From positions 1 through 64,000 of the forward strand of contig CALKXV010000032.1 of NCBI GenBank assembly GCA_938005545.1: DNA of 64,000 nt, given 5' to 3'. This stretch comes from an uncultured Paracoccaceae bacterium (GTDB lineage: Bacteria; Pseudomonadota; Alphaproteobacteria; Rhodobacterales; Rhodobacteraceae). How positions within the stretch are numbered: position 1 is the stretch's first letter; the number at the start of each line of letters is the position of its first letter. A program made the position numbers and the translations under genes. The notes beneath the pieces were generated by a model, which did no database searches, had not been told where the DNA came from, and saw only the letters and a list, made by a program, of their open reading frames with translations. Shown in pieces: positions 25,348-33,672 of this stretch.

Positions 25348-25712
25348 GCCTTCTGAAAAGCAAAGCTGTGCATGGTTTGGCAGGTTTTGTTCTGATGGGC
25401 AGTTGGGCTGCTTTTGCAAATCTCGGACACCCGCTACCGGCGCCGCTTGTTGCAGGTGTTGTTCAAGGATTGTTGACCGCAACAATCACTGTAGTTCTGA
25501 AACAGGTCATCGAGCGAATATTCTATCGCACCACAAAGTGGCGGCGTTTTGTGGTGCCAACTCTGGTTGCTTTTTCGATTTCCACGACAATACTGATGAT
25601 AAGCCACTTGCTTGCGGAGACGCCAGAACTGATCGCAACTGTGTCGGTCCCAATCACCGTCTCAACCATTTACGCATTGTCTTACACACTCACACTGAGC
25701 CGCCATGTCTGA
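25344..25712 (+). CDS. Small membrane protein of the phospholipid module
   Basis: 122 aa from ATG 25344, which overlaps the cdsA stop (ATGA); a GTG four codons upstream is less likely. Three hydrophobic segments (VHGLAGFVLMGSWAAFANLG, LVAGVVQGLLTATITVVLKQ, TVSVPITVSTIYALSYTLTL) separated by a basic loop (ERIFYRTTKWRRF). No family recognised. Tight linkage on both sides suggests it works with CdsA and the transferase, perhaps as a transporter or complex subunit. Confidence 0.75.
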   Translation: MSLLKSKAVHGLAGFVLMGSWAAFANLGHPLPAPLVAGVVQGLLTATITVVLKQVIERIFYRTTKWRRFVVPTLVAFSISTTILMISHLLAETPELIATVSVPITVSTIYALSYTLTLSRHV

Positions 25713-26352
25713 ACGTCGCCCTATTGCCAGCCGAGACACCAAACTCGCGGCGCGTATCGCCCGCGGATTGGCAGGTAGAGGTGTATCTCCGAATTCCATC
25801 TCGCAAGCTTCAATAGTCTTCGCGACTATATCGGGGTTGGGTTTTTGGTTATCGGGTCATTCCAGCGGATTTCTTTATGTGGTTTGCCTAGTTTTTGCGG
25901 CCCTGGGTTGTCAGCTTCGTCTGCTCTGCAATCTTTTTGACGGTATGGTGGCCGTGGAAGGCGCGCGCGGCGAACCTGATGGTCCATTTTGGAATGAAGC
26001 CCCTGACCGAGTAGCCGACGCGCTGATATTTGTGGGTATCGGACTGGGAACAGGATTTACTGCCCTAGGATGGGCTTCGGCTGCATTGGCAATTGGTACG
26101 GCCTATATACGTGAGTTAGGTAGCGCGCAGGGCTTTAGTGCCGATTTTCGTGGACCAATGGCCAAGCCGCAAAGGATGGCTTTGGCCACAGCATCAGCCT
26201 TGCTCGCGATATTCCTTCCAACGATTTTTGGCTGGTCTGTTCTGACCATCGGGCTTTGGATCATCTTCATTGGCACGACCGTAACGGCATTTCGCCGTAG
26301 CATAGGCCTGGTGGCGGCGCTAAGATCCCGGCCCCGTGCGGCTGAGAAGTAG
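25705..26352 (+). CDS. CDP-alcohol phosphatidyltransferase-like protein with divergent active-site motif
   Basis: 215 aa, overlapping the previous gene by 8 bases. Six hydrophobic segments and a recognisable but altered signature: canonical D-x2-D-G-x2-A-R-x8-9-G-x3-D-x3-D here reads NLFDGMVAVEGARGEPDGPF then WNEAPDRVAD, residues 76-105. The first Asp is Asn, the Arg after Ala is Val, and the Gly-to-Asp spacing is longer. The last DRVAD pair is kept. It should attach CDP-activated lipid to an alcohol, but metal binding may differ from PgsA/PssA. Same module as plsC and cdsA; the product lipid is unknown. Confidence 0.75.
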   Translation: MSERRPIASRDTKLAARIARGLAGRGVSPNSISQASIVFATISGLGFWLSGHSSGFLYVVCLVFAALGCQLRLLCNLFDGMVAVEGARGEPDGPFWNEAPDRVADALIFVGIGLGTGFTALGWASAALAIGTAYIRELGSAQGFSADFRGPMAKPQRMALATASALLAIFLPTIFGWSVLTIGLWIIFIGTTVTAFRRSIGLVAALRSRPRAAEK

Positions 26353-26480
26353 GTTCGATTTAGACTTAAGAAAATGAACGCCCAAAATCCTTTTTACTCA
26401 ACCTCAATTCGGCGCAAACACTCTCACGCTCTCTGGACAAAAGTTTTGCGATCACTCGTTGACGCCTCACCTGTGAAACG

Positions 26481-26512
26481 ACCCCTGACGTTGATCTAAT
26501 TTCGTCAGGGGT
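26481..26512. terminator. Bidirectional-looking hairpin between convergent operons
   Basis: ACCCCTGACG (26481-26490) and CGTCAGGGGT (26503-26512) form a perfect 10-bp stem with a 12-base loop. It lies between the convergent lipid module and the minus-strand catabolic operon. U-tracts are weak on both sides. Confidence 0.6.
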
Positions 26513-26535
26513 TGATTGCGAGACCAGAGGTTGAA

Positions 26536-27231
26536 TTAGGTGCGGGCTTTTTCGAATGCTGCCCAAGCCGTCTCGAAGGCGTCGAAATCGAAGTCAGGTT
26601 GGCGGGCGGCGGAGAGGACGATTTGCTCGGTTTCTTGCATTTTCAGAATGGCGGCTTCCAAGTCATTCATCACTTCGGGCGGGATGACCAAGGCGCCGTG
26701 GCGGTCGGCGTGGATGAGGTCTCCGTTTGCGACTTTCATGCCGAAGATTGTGACCGGGGTGCCGATTTCCTTGACGTGGACGAAGCCGTGGCTGGGGCCG
26801 ATGCTTCCGGCGATGACGGGGAAGTTTTCTGGCAGGTCGCCGAGGTCGCGCATGACGCCGTTGGTCAGCGCGCCTGAAAGGCCAAAGCCTTTGTGGATGG
26901 TAGTATTGATTTCACCCCAATAGGCACCGATGGCATTTGGTACGTCGAGATCTTCAACGACCGCGATGCCGGGGCGGAGCCCCTCCGCCATGTGCCGATA
27001 GTAATCCATGCGACGGTTCTTGATGACCTCGGGCGGTTCATCGGGTGGCGCGAGCGCAGAGATTTTGGCGGTATGTGCGTATCCGACGATGGCACCGTCT
27101 TCGGGTGCGCTGGCGAGCATGGTGCCACGGGTGAAACGGTTGAAGCCGCGTTTGCCTTCGGCAACTTCGATGGCGTTGCAGACGGTGGGTGTGTCGACCG
27201 CGCGGAGGAGGGCGAGGAGGTCAGGTGTCAT
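26536..27231 (-). CDS. RraA/HMG-aldolase-family protein
   Basis: 231 aa, last gene of the minus-strand catabolic operon, overlapping the MetE-like gene by 4 bases. The fold is the RraA type: VDTPTVCNAIEVAEG at the start, GALTNGVMRDLGDLP with the conserved Arg-Asp that binds substrate and metal, and GDLIHADRHGALVIPPE. Members include 4-hydroxy-4-methyl-2-oxoglutarate and carboxy-hydroxy-oxoadipate aldolases as well as the RNase E inhibitor RraA. In a catabolic operon an aldolase or decarboxylase acting late in the pathway is most likely. Older annotations call it a dimethylmenaquinone methyltransferase, which is wrong. Confidence 0.85.
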   Translation of the reverse strand: MTPDLLALLRAVDTPTVCNAIEVAEGKRGFNRFTRGTMLASAPEDGAIVGYAHTAKISALAPPDEPPEVIKNRRMDYYRHMAEGLRPGIAVVEDLDVPNAIGAYWGEINTTIHKGFGLSGALTNGVMRDLGDLPENFPVIAGSIGPSHGFVHVKEIGTPVTIFGMKVANGDLIHADRHGALVIPPEVMNDLEAAILKMQETEQIVLSAARQPDFDFDAFETAWAAFEKART

Positions 27232-28352
27232 GATTGCACCTGTGCTGCACCTTCGGAAAGGGCTTTCAGTTTGGCATATGCGATTGCGGGATCAATGGCA
27301 CCGTATCCGGCAAAGGTTCCAAAGCCGCAGTCGCTTCCGGCGATGACGCGGTCCGGGCCAACGATGTCGGTGAAACGCGTGATGCGTTCGGCAACAAGAT
27401 CGGGGTGTTCGACAAAGTTGGTGGTGGTGTCGACAACGCCGGGAACGAGGATCTTATCGTCTGGGATGTCGCGTTTGCGGTCACGGAAGACGGCCCATTC
27501 GTGGCCATGGCGGGGGTTTGAGGTTTCGAACAGAACATAGCGGGCTTTGGTGGACATCAGCGTGTCGAACATTTTGGACATGGGAATGTCGCAGGTGTGC
27601 GGGCCTTCGTAATTGCCCCAGCAGATGTGGACGCGGATCCGGTCGGCGGGCACGTTTTCAAGCGCGTGGTTCAGGGCTTCGACATGGGCGGCGGCGATTT
27701 TCAGGAACTCGGTGTCGCTAAGATCGTTGAACAGCATGTGACGCGACAGAGCGAGATCGGGGCAGTCGAGTTGCAGGTCCAGACCAGCGGCCACGATGGT
27801 TTCGTATTCGTCCCGCATCGCATCGGCGAGGGCGGTGAGATAAGCGTCGCGGGTTGGGTAGTGGTCGTTTTGAAGGAAAAGGGAAATCACGCCGGGGCTG
27901 GCGGCGTTCATGAAGCCGCGGTCGATGGAATGGGTTTTCATGGCGGATTTCAGGTTGGCGATATCTTTTTGAAGTTCGCCCTGACCCTTTGATTTGACGT
28001 CGCCAACGCACATGGGGCGCGCGTATTGAGGTGTTCCGCCGCCGTCGGCCAAGCGTTTGAGAAAGCTTGGAAATTGCTTCAGATCGGCAGGGGCGTTGCG
28101 GGGGCTGTCGCCATCAAAGCCGGTGTAGCGGTCTTTGACATAGGTGGCATAGCTGATCTTTGACGTTTCGCCGTCCGACACGATATCGATGCCTGCGTCG
28201 CGCTGTTTTGCGACGGTTTCGGCGACGGCCTCTGTCATGGTGGCGTCGAATTCGGCCGCGTCATAGGGCGTTTTGTTTTCGCGGGCAAAGATCTGATCGA
28301 CAACTTTCTGGCTGCGGGGAAGTGAGCCGACGTGGGTGGTTTTGATCGACAT
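27228..28352 (-). CDS. MetE C-terminal-domain-like, cobalamin-independent methyltransferase family protein
   Basis: 374 aa, half the length of true MetE. It has only the catalytic TIM barrel: THVGSLPR at the N-terminus, IDIVSDGE, and the zinc ligands of the family, His242 and Cys244 (VHICWGN), Glu276 (LFETSNPRHGHEW) and Cys342 (GSDCGFGT). So it should bind zinc and activate a thiol or similar nucleophile. Stand-alone members often act on small catabolic or methyl-donor substrates rather than making methionine from folate. Here it is embedded between a methyltransferase and an RraA-like enzyme in a transporter-linked operon. Substrate unknown. Confidence 0.85.
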   Translation of the reverse strand: MSIKTTHVGSLPRSQKVVDQIFARENKTPYDAAEFDATMTEAVAETVAKQRDAGIDIVSDGETSKISYATYVKDRYTGFDGDSPRNAPADLKQFPSFLKRLADGGGTPQYARPMCVGDVKSKGQGELQKDIANLKSAMKTHSIDRGFMNAASPGVISLFLQNDHYPTRDAYLTALADAMRDEYETIVAAGLDLQLDCPDLALSRHMLFNDLSDTEFLKIAAAHVEALNHALENVPADRIRVHICWGNYEGPHTCDIPMSKMFDTLMSTKARYVLFETSNPRHGHEWAVFRDRKRDIPDDKILVPGVVDTTTNFVEHPDLVAERITRFTDIVGPDRVIAGSDCGFGTFAGYGAIDPAIAYAKLKALSEGAAQVQS

Positions 28353-28356
28353 GGGG

Positions 28357-28974
28357 TCAGTCTTTCTTGTGCGGTTTTCGGGCCATCAGGACGGTGTGGT
28401 TTTGACAGCCGGGGTCTTCGGCCATGAAGGCGGTGAGCAAGAGCCCGTGTTGTTCGAACAGGCTGGCATATTCCGCCGGTGACAGCGAGCTGTGAAAGAC
28501 GGTTTCGTTTGCGACCATGCCAGTGACATCGCCTGCTTCGGGTCCGACGGTCACCATAAGCCGTCCGCCGGGCGCGAGGTGATCGGCAAGGCGCGGTAGC
28601 GTGCTGCGTTGTTCGTCCTGGGTCAGGTGAAAGAAACTGTTCCACGCGATGATGCCGTCGAAGGTTTCTTTGAGGTTAAGCTCGCGCATGTCGACGGTAC
28701 GCCAGTCGCCGTTTGGCCAGCGGGTGCGGGCTATGTCCAGCATGGCGTCCGAGAAGTCGGCGCCAGTGAACTGAAAACCTTCGGCAATGAGCCATGCGGC
28801 AATGGGCTGACCAGCGCCGCATCCGAGGTCAAGAACTTTACCGCCCTTTGGGAGCGTGTCACCAAATCGGGTGAGCCAGCGGGCCTCGAAAAAGGTTTTG
28901 CTTCGGTCCCGGTCATAGGCTTCGGCTTGTCGGTCATAGACCGCGCGGGTATCGTCGGGGCTTACCCTGTCCAT
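28357..28974 (-). CDS. Class I SAM-dependent methyltransferase
   Basis: 205 aa. Motif I is GGKVLDLGCGAGQPIAAWLI, with FTGADFSDAMLDIA, WRTVDMRELNLKETFDGIIA and a post-motif block DHLAPGGRLMVTVGP. This is a generic methyltransferase of the Methyltransf_11/25 type acting on a small molecule. It overlaps the cupin gene by 13 bases and precedes the MetE-like gene by 4 bases, so all three are translated together. The pairing of a SAM methyltransferase and a MetE-like enzyme in one pathway hints at methyl chemistry on the imported compound (inference). Confidence 0.88.
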   Translation of the reverse strand: MDRVSPDDTRAVYDRQAEAYDRDRSKTFFEARWLTRFGDTLPKGGKVLDLGCGAGQPIAAWLIAEGFQFTGADFSDAMLDIARTRWPNGDWRTVDMRELNLKETFDGIIAWNSFFHLTQDEQRSTLPRLADHLAPGGRLMVTVGPEAGDVTGMVANETVFHSSLSPAEYASLFEQHGLLLTAFMAEDPGCQNHTVLMARKPHKKD

Positions 28975-29921
28975 GTTGGCCCCGCGGGATCGTCAGTGGC
29001 GATGATGTGGAAAAGTGCGGCGTCGCCAGTCATCGAAGGTATGGCGGCGTGGTTCAGATGTTCGGGAACGCTCATCGTGTCGCCCGGAGCGAGCGTTGTT
29101 TCGCCGCCATCCCAAGTGATGCGCCAATGGCCGGTCACTGGCATAAGAACCGATGGGCGGTCGTGTTTGTGCGCTGTGTCCGTGGCCGATGCGCGGGTGA
29201 CAAGGTCAACTTCAAAGCCCGGACGATCGCGGATCAAGCCGGTTTCACCGATGACTTTGGCGGGTGTTTTGTCGGCCAGGGCGACCATGTCCCAGTAGCG
29301 ACGTACGTAACCGCCAACGACGTCGCGTGTTGTGGGGGCGGGCAGGGCATCAGCTTCGGTTTCGGTCAGCTTGGTCATCGGGGCGATGCTGTCTGGGAGC
29401 GATTCGCCTTTCTTGGTGTCATAGAGTTTGCCGGTTTCGGCAAGGATCAGCCCATGGTCTGCGGCGTCTTCGATCACTTGCGGGGCCCAGATGACACCGC
29501 CGCCCGCATCGTCACCGCCAAGGACCGCCATGATCATTCCGTAGTCTTGGCCGATGTTTTCAAAGCCGCGGAACATGCCGGTGGGTATGTTGATAATGTC
29601 GCCTTTTTCAAGGGTGACTTCGCCCGCCGTTCCATAGCGGCCCCAGAAAAAGCGCCAGCGCCCTGAGAGGACGAAGAAGACTTCCGCTGTGCGATGTGAA
29701 TGAAGCGAATTGCGGCACCTTGGGGGTTGGCCGGCCGCCCCGATGTTAAAGCCGTGGGGAATTGCGATGTGGACGTGTTGATCGGGGCTTTCCGACACGC
29801 CGCCGCCAATGATGGTGAAGTTTTCCTTTTGATCGGAGCCCGGTGTGTGTGCGTCGATGAAAGCGGTTTTGCAGGGTTTCAATTCGCCGTAGCGGACGAT
29901 GCGATCTGACAGATCGGTCAT
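28962..29921 (-). CDS. Double-cupin domain protein
   Basis: 319 aa from ATG 29921 (the frame runs further upstream, but this start gives MTDLSDRIVRYGELKPCKTA and a 4-base overlap with the PNPOx-like gene). Two cupin barrels: residues about 60-150 with NSLHSHRTAEVFFVLSGRWR (His-x-His ... Glu, a metal site) and KGDIINIPTGMFRGFENIG, and residues about 235-310 with AHKHDRPSVLMPVTGHWRIT and LAPGDTMSVPEHLNHAAI. The layout resembles ring-cleaving gentisate-type dioxygenases or sugar isomerases. Being in a catabolic operon, it is probably a metal-dependent dioxygenase or isomerase; the substrate is not known. Confidence 0.8.
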   Translation of the reverse strand: MTDLSDRIVRYGELKPCKTAFIDAHTPGSDQKENFTIIGGGVSESPDQHVHIAIPHGFNIGAAGQPPRCRNSLHSHRTAEVFFVLSGRWRFFWGRYGTAGEVTLEKGDIINIPTGMFRGFENIGQDYGMIMAVLGGDDAGGGVIWAPQVIEDAADHGLILAETGKLYDTKKGESLPDSIAPMTKLTETEADALPAPTTRDVVGGYVRRYWDMVALADKTPAKVIGETGLIRDRPGFEVDLVTRASATDTAHKHDRPSVLMPVTGHWRITWDGGETTLAPGDTMSVPEHLNHAAIPSMTGDAALFHIIATDDPAGPTWTG

Positions 29922-30535
29922 GGTGTTTCTCCAAGGGCTTCGAGCCGTGCGGTCAGCTCGGCAATTTTCTGATCGCGGTCTGCAAGGTGCGGTGTGACAA
30001 GGGCCGAGACTTCGGCTTGGGTATAACTGGGCTTGATGAAATGGGGGCAATTCCAGTCAAAGGCCACAATGCGGATGGTTGTCAGGCGTTCGACGCGGCC
30101 AGCGCCTTCGGTCATCAGCGTTGCGGCAAGGTCGGGATCGTCTTTTGCTGGGATCATGGTTGCGTAGCCCTGAAGTTTCAGGCGGGCCTTCTGTGGATAA
30201 TCCACCGCGAAGATCGAAATGCGGTCATCGTTGGCAAGGTTGCTTTGGGAATTGAATTGCCGGTCGCCACGAAAGTCGGCGAAGGCGATGGTTTGGCCGT
30301 CGAGCACTTTGAGAAAGCCAATGGGGCCGCTGCGTTGCTGAAGGTACGGCCAGCCAGTTTCCGAAGTGGTCGCGATGTAGATCGAGGTGCGCGTTTCAAG
30401 GAAGGCGCGTTCGTCCGTACCGAACCCCGGCTTGGTGCGTTCGGGGTACATTTCAGTGTATAGGCCACGTGATCCGTTGGCCTCTTGGAGCGCGGCGACG
30501 GCGGGTGTGAACATCAGGTTGGCATAACTTTTCAT
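29918..30535 (-). CDS. Pyridoxamine 5'-phosphate oxidase-family (FMN-binding split barrel) protein
   Basis: 205 aa. The barrel is seen in RAFLETRTSIYIATTSETGW, PYLQQRSGPIGFLKVLDGQT, IAFADFRGDRQFNSQSNLAN and RISIFAVDYPQKARLKLQGY. The C-terminal ends in a predicted coiled segment (DRDQKIAELTARLEAL). It belongs to the general-stress/PNPOx-like group that binds FMN or F420-like cofactors, not to true PdxH. A 100-base gap separates it from the SnoaL-like gene upstream in the operon, where a secondary promoter could lie. Role in the pathway is unknown. Confidence 0.8.
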   Translation of the reverse strand: MKSYANLMFTPAVAALQEANGSRGLYTEMYPERTKPGFGTDERAFLETRTSIYIATTSETGWPYLQQRSGPIGFLKVLDGQTIAFADFRGDRQFNSQSNLANDDRISIFAVDYPQKARLKLQGYATMIPAKDDPDLAATLMTEGAGRVERLTTIRIVAFDWNCPHFIKPSYTQAEVSALVTPHLADRDQKIAELTARLEALGETP

Positions 30536-30635
30536 CTGGCGTGGTCCCCGTCAGATGTTACGATGCCGCGCTGGACGTTCCGCCCCCGGATCGCGCAAAC
30601 AGTCGAGCGGTGATCCTCACAAGGTGTTGGCATTG

Positions 30636-31619
30636 TCATCCGGTGGCCAAAAGAATTTGTTTCCAGATTGCGGTGTCGTCAATCAGGGTCCATTCGCGCC
30701 TTAGGGTCGGTTCGGCTGCGCCAAAGGTTCCGAATTCGGCGTGGGTTATGCCCATGACGTGGACATCGGCATGTGTGGGCGCGCCAAAGCTGCCCCAGCC
30801 GTCGTGTTTGCCGGTCAGCGACCAGCGGATGGCGGCGCGCGGTGGCATCGTCGGATCAGCGCGGCCAATTTGGTGGTTGATTTCGAACTTGGCCGTGGGG
30901 AAGGCGGCGCGCAGGCCCATCCAGAATTTATCGGCGTCGCTGTGGCCGTGGCCGGTGACGTGGCCCGGAAATTCAAGATGGGCGGCGCGGTCATAGCTGT
31001 TCGGGATGGCTGCCATGTCGGCGTTCATGATGCGGGACAGGATGTCGGCGAGGCGTTCGCCCCATTCGTTATCATTGCCGCGCCCGAGGTAGGGGCCTTT
31101 GGTGTCGGTGGCAGAGGTCAGCGGCTGGCTTGCATGTTCTGGGCCGCCTTCGCGGGTGATCAGATCGCGGGCGAAGTCCTTTGGATCCCAACCAAGCTGG
31201 CGGACAATGGCGGTTTGGTCGCGGATCAGCCATTCGTCATTGATCTGATTTCCGTTGGCGTGGCAATCTGCAATAATGCGGTAGGTCAGCTTCCTGCCCG
31301 TCGCTGGCCCATAAAGCCCGTCGGTTGCATGGGTGGCGGTCGACAGGATCCGGTGCGATGACAGCATGCCGGTTTCAGGGGTGCCGGACCAGATGACGTC
31401 TTCGCCCAAAAGTTGACGGTCGGGAAACTCGGCCAATGTCGCCATGGTGGCGGCAATCACGCTTTCATTTCCGATGGTGACACCCGAGGGCGAGCGGACG
31501 GGAATGTCCTTCGCATAGTAGTCGTGGAGTGTGGCGATGCCGCGGTCTTCCCAGATTTCGCGGGTGATGCCGATGATGTAATCGGGGAAATCCGTGAAAC
31601 GGTTTGAGAAACCTTTCAT
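30636..31619 (-). CDS. Two-domain SnoaL/ester-cyclase-like protein (paralogue 1)
   Basis: 327 aa. Two NTF2-like halves: MKGFSNRFTDFPDYIIGITR ... LHDYYAKDIPVRSPSGVTIG ... MATLAEFPDRQLLGEDVIWS, then IMNADMAAIPNSYDRAAHLE ... KFWMGLRAAFPTAKFEINHQ ... REWTLIDDTAIWKQIL. SnoaL-like folds catalyse aldol cyclisation, hydrolysis or isomerisation, or act as ligand binders. Its start overlaps the LacI stop codon by 4 bases. Two similar proteins lie at 32626-33672 and 39458-40450; the three are related throughout and share the W-x-x-x-D end. Confidence 0.8.
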   Translation of the reverse strand: MKGFSNRFTDFPDYIIGITREIWEDRGIATLHDYYAKDIPVRSPSGVTIGNESVIAATMATLAEFPDRQLLGEDVIWSGTPETGMLSSHRILSTATHATDGLYGPATGRKLTYRIIADCHANGNQINDEWLIRDQTAIVRQLGWDPKDFARDLITREGGPEHASQPLTSATDTKGPYLGRGNDNEWGERLADILSRIMNADMAAIPNSYDRAAHLEFPGHVTGHGHSDADKFWMGLRAAFPTAKFEINHQIGRADPTMPPRAAIRWSLTGKHDGWGSFGAPTHADVHVMGITHAEFGTFGAAEPTLRREWTLIDDTAIWKQILLATG

Positions 31620-32629
31620 GAGGTTTGTCCTTTTGGGATGCGGGCAGAACGTCTTATGATGAGTTCGCCTTCGATTTCTAGGGTGCGGGGTTTTGCATTT
31701 TTTGAGCCCAACTGGTCGAGCAAGATGTCGACGGTGGCATCGACCATTCGGTTTACGGGTTGGCGGATGGTGGTCAGATCATAAGCGTCCCATGCCGCGA
31801 GTGGCACGTCATCATAGCCGATGACCGAGATGTCTTGGCCCGGTGTCTGTCCCAATTGACGTAGGGCGTCGATGACGCCAAAGGCCATGTGATCGTTGCC
31901 GACGAAGATGGCATCGGGGCGGTTTGGCCCAGCGCAGAGTTGGTGAGTGCTTTGCATGGCTACTGGGCGTTTGTACATGCCGTCAACAATGGCAAAAGGG
32001 GTGAGGCCAGCGGTTTGCATAGCCTGTTCAAAACCCGTTCGTCTGTCGCGACCGGTGGAGCTGCCTTGCCAGCCTGCGATATGTGCGATGCGATTGTGGC
32101 CACCCTCGACCAGAAATTCGGTGGCTTTTTTCGCGCCTTCGATGTTGGCCGACGTGACGTTTGACAGGCCCTCTCCGTTTTGGCCCCGGTTGAAAAGAAC
32201 GATGGGGATACCGGCTTGATGGGCGCGGTCGGCCAGATCAGAACTGAGGGAAACCGAGGCCGCGATGATGCCGTCGACTTGGTAATCCATCAGATCAGCG
32301 ATCACGTCTTCGATGCTTGCAGCGGAATTGGAGGCCGTGAAAACAAGCAGGTGATAGCCACGACTTTGTAGCGCATTCGACAGAAGTTCGAGCGCCACGG
32401 GATAGAATTGGTTTTCGAGATAGGCGACGACAAGGCCAATGATGCGGCTTTTGCCCGAAACCATGGCGCGGGCCAGCGAATTGGGTCGATAGCCGAGTTC
32501 TTCTGCCGCGCGTCTCACTTTTTCGACGGTTTTGGGTGAGGCGGAGGCGCCTTTCGTAAAGACGCGGCTGACGGCGGATTGGCTGACACCAGCGCGGGCG
32601 GCGACTTCTGCACTGGTGATTTTGGTCAT
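31616..32629 (-). CDS. LacI-family transcriptional regulator
   Basis: 337 aa. N-terminal HTH: ITSAEVAARAGVSQSAVSRV with the hinge GYRPNSLARAMVSGKSRIIG; then the periplasmic-binding-protein-like sensor (LLSNALQSRGYHLLVFTASN, DGIIAASVSLSSDLADRAHQ, DAIFVGNDHMAFGVIDALRQ, DISVIGYDDVPLAAWDAYDL). It overlaps the genes on both sides by 4 bases, so it is translated within the operon it probably controls. The operator is likely the palindrome at 39375-39390. The inducer should be the imported compound or an early intermediate. Confidence 0.95.
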   Translation of the reverse strand: MTKITSAEVAARAGVSQSAVSRVFTKGASASPKTVEKVRRAAEELGYRPNSLARAMVSGKSRIIGLVVAYLENQFYPVALELLSNALQSRGYHLLVFTASNSAASIEDVIADLMDYQVDGIIAASVSLSSDLADRAHQAGIPIVLFNRGQNGEGLSNVTSANIEGAKKATEFLVEGGHNRIAHIAGWQGSSTGRDRRTGFEQAMQTAGLTPFAIVDGMYKRPVAMQSTHQLCAGPNRPDAIFVGNDHMAFGVIDALRQLGQTPGQDISVIGYDDVPLAAWDAYDLTTIRQPVNRMVDATVDILLDQLGSKNAKPRTLEIEGELIIRRSARIPKGQTS

Positions 32630-33672
32630 GGGGTCAGACCGTCGGCAAGTTGGATTGGCCCTATGTTCTTGGCTTTGTTGAATTCTTCCATGCGGCCCAG
32701 GACATCGACACCGATTTGAGCGTACAGATCGAGCAGGTCGACGAGCACCCAGTTTTCGCGGATCCGACCGTTTTCAATGCGCCAGAAATCGAGCGAGCGA
32801 AGGGTGACTTCCTGGTTTGCGGGCGCAATGCCCATCCAGCCGTCATCCGTGATTGTAAGGGCCATATTGGGCCAGCCGGTTTCGGCAACATAAGCGCCTT
32901 CGGCGATCCAGTGCGATGTCAGGCCGCCCATGGCGTCGAGTTTACGATCGGGCATGGCGCGCAGGAACGGGATTTGATGCCAGTGGCGAAAGCCTGCGAT
33001 GCCGCGCCCGGTTCCGATACCAGCGGGGCCATACCAATTGAAGTTCGGATGCCAGTATTTTTCGAGGTTCATAACTGCGGGCCCGCCTTCAGCGGGATGG
33101 CGGCAGAGATCGGTCAGCATGTTGATCACGATCTTCATGGCGGCGTCGCCATTGCCGGATGTGATCAGGCCATCTTGGGTCATCGGTGCGGGCGTGTTGA
33201 GGAACTTGCCCAATTGAGGGGCCATGGGCCAGGCACCGGCTTGCATCATCAGTTCGGGAATATCCCAGATCATCTGCACTTCGGTGACTTTGCCATCTTC
33301 GAAGCGGAAATATTCGTGGAAGCGCATGTGGGCGAGATGCCCCGTTGGCGGGATGCCAAGGAACGGGGCCAGATGAGTGCCCATGTAAGACCCCATGCTT
33401 GCCGCCCAATCCTGCCCCTCGGGTGTTGTACCCGCGATCAGGATCATCTCACGGCGTTCAAGATCAGGGAGCGCTGTGTGAAGGGGCCCCAAGCAGTTTT
33501 CATAAAATGTATTTGGGCCAATGGCGTCGCCGAAGGGGTGGCAAAGGTGGAGCGTTGCGTCGGGTGACATCAGATCGGTCAGAGCGGATCGGACGCTTGC
33601 GCCGTCGCAGGTTGTGGTCGCCGCGCGGTAAGCGGCGAGAGTGGATTTTATGGCTTCCGCGCCGGCCGTCAT
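32626..33672 (-). CDS. Two-domain SnoaL/ester-cyclase-like protein (paralogue 2)
   Basis: 348 aa from ATG 33672, which overlaps the HisD-like stop codon by 4 bases. Both halves have the NTF2-like pattern: [20 protein letters not shown] ... [20 protein letters not shown] ... [20 protein letters not shown], then [20 protein letters not shown] ... [12 protein letters not shown] ... [20 protein letters not shown]. The block [11 protein letters not shown]-(x)-(20) TQDGLITSG is also found, altered, in the 39458-40450 protein (MAQAGASPFGSS...THDGLLYN), which shows common descent. Function unknown; see paralogue 1. Confidence 0.8.
   Translation of the reverse strand: MTAGAEAIKSTLAAYRAATTTCDGASVRSALTDLMSPDATLHLCHPFGDAIGPNTFYENCLGPLHTALPDLERREMILIAGTTPEGQDWAASMGSYMGTHLAPFLGIPPTGHLAHMRFHEYFRFEDGKVTEVQMIWDIPELMMQAGAWPMAPQLGKFLNTPAPMTQDGLITSGNGDAAMKIVINMLTDLCRHPAEGGPAVMNLEKYWHPNFNWYGPAGIGTGRGIAGFRHWHQIPFLRAMPDRKLDAMGGLTSHWIAEGAYVAETGWPNMALTITDDGWMGIAPANQEVTLRSLDFWRIENGRIRENWVLVDLLDLYAQIGVDVLGRMEEFNKAKNIGPIQLADGLTP

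Noticed and set aside
26536-27231. Menaquinone methyltransferase
   Set aside because: The protein lacks an AdoMet motif and has the RraA aldolase pattern; the name is an old misannotation.
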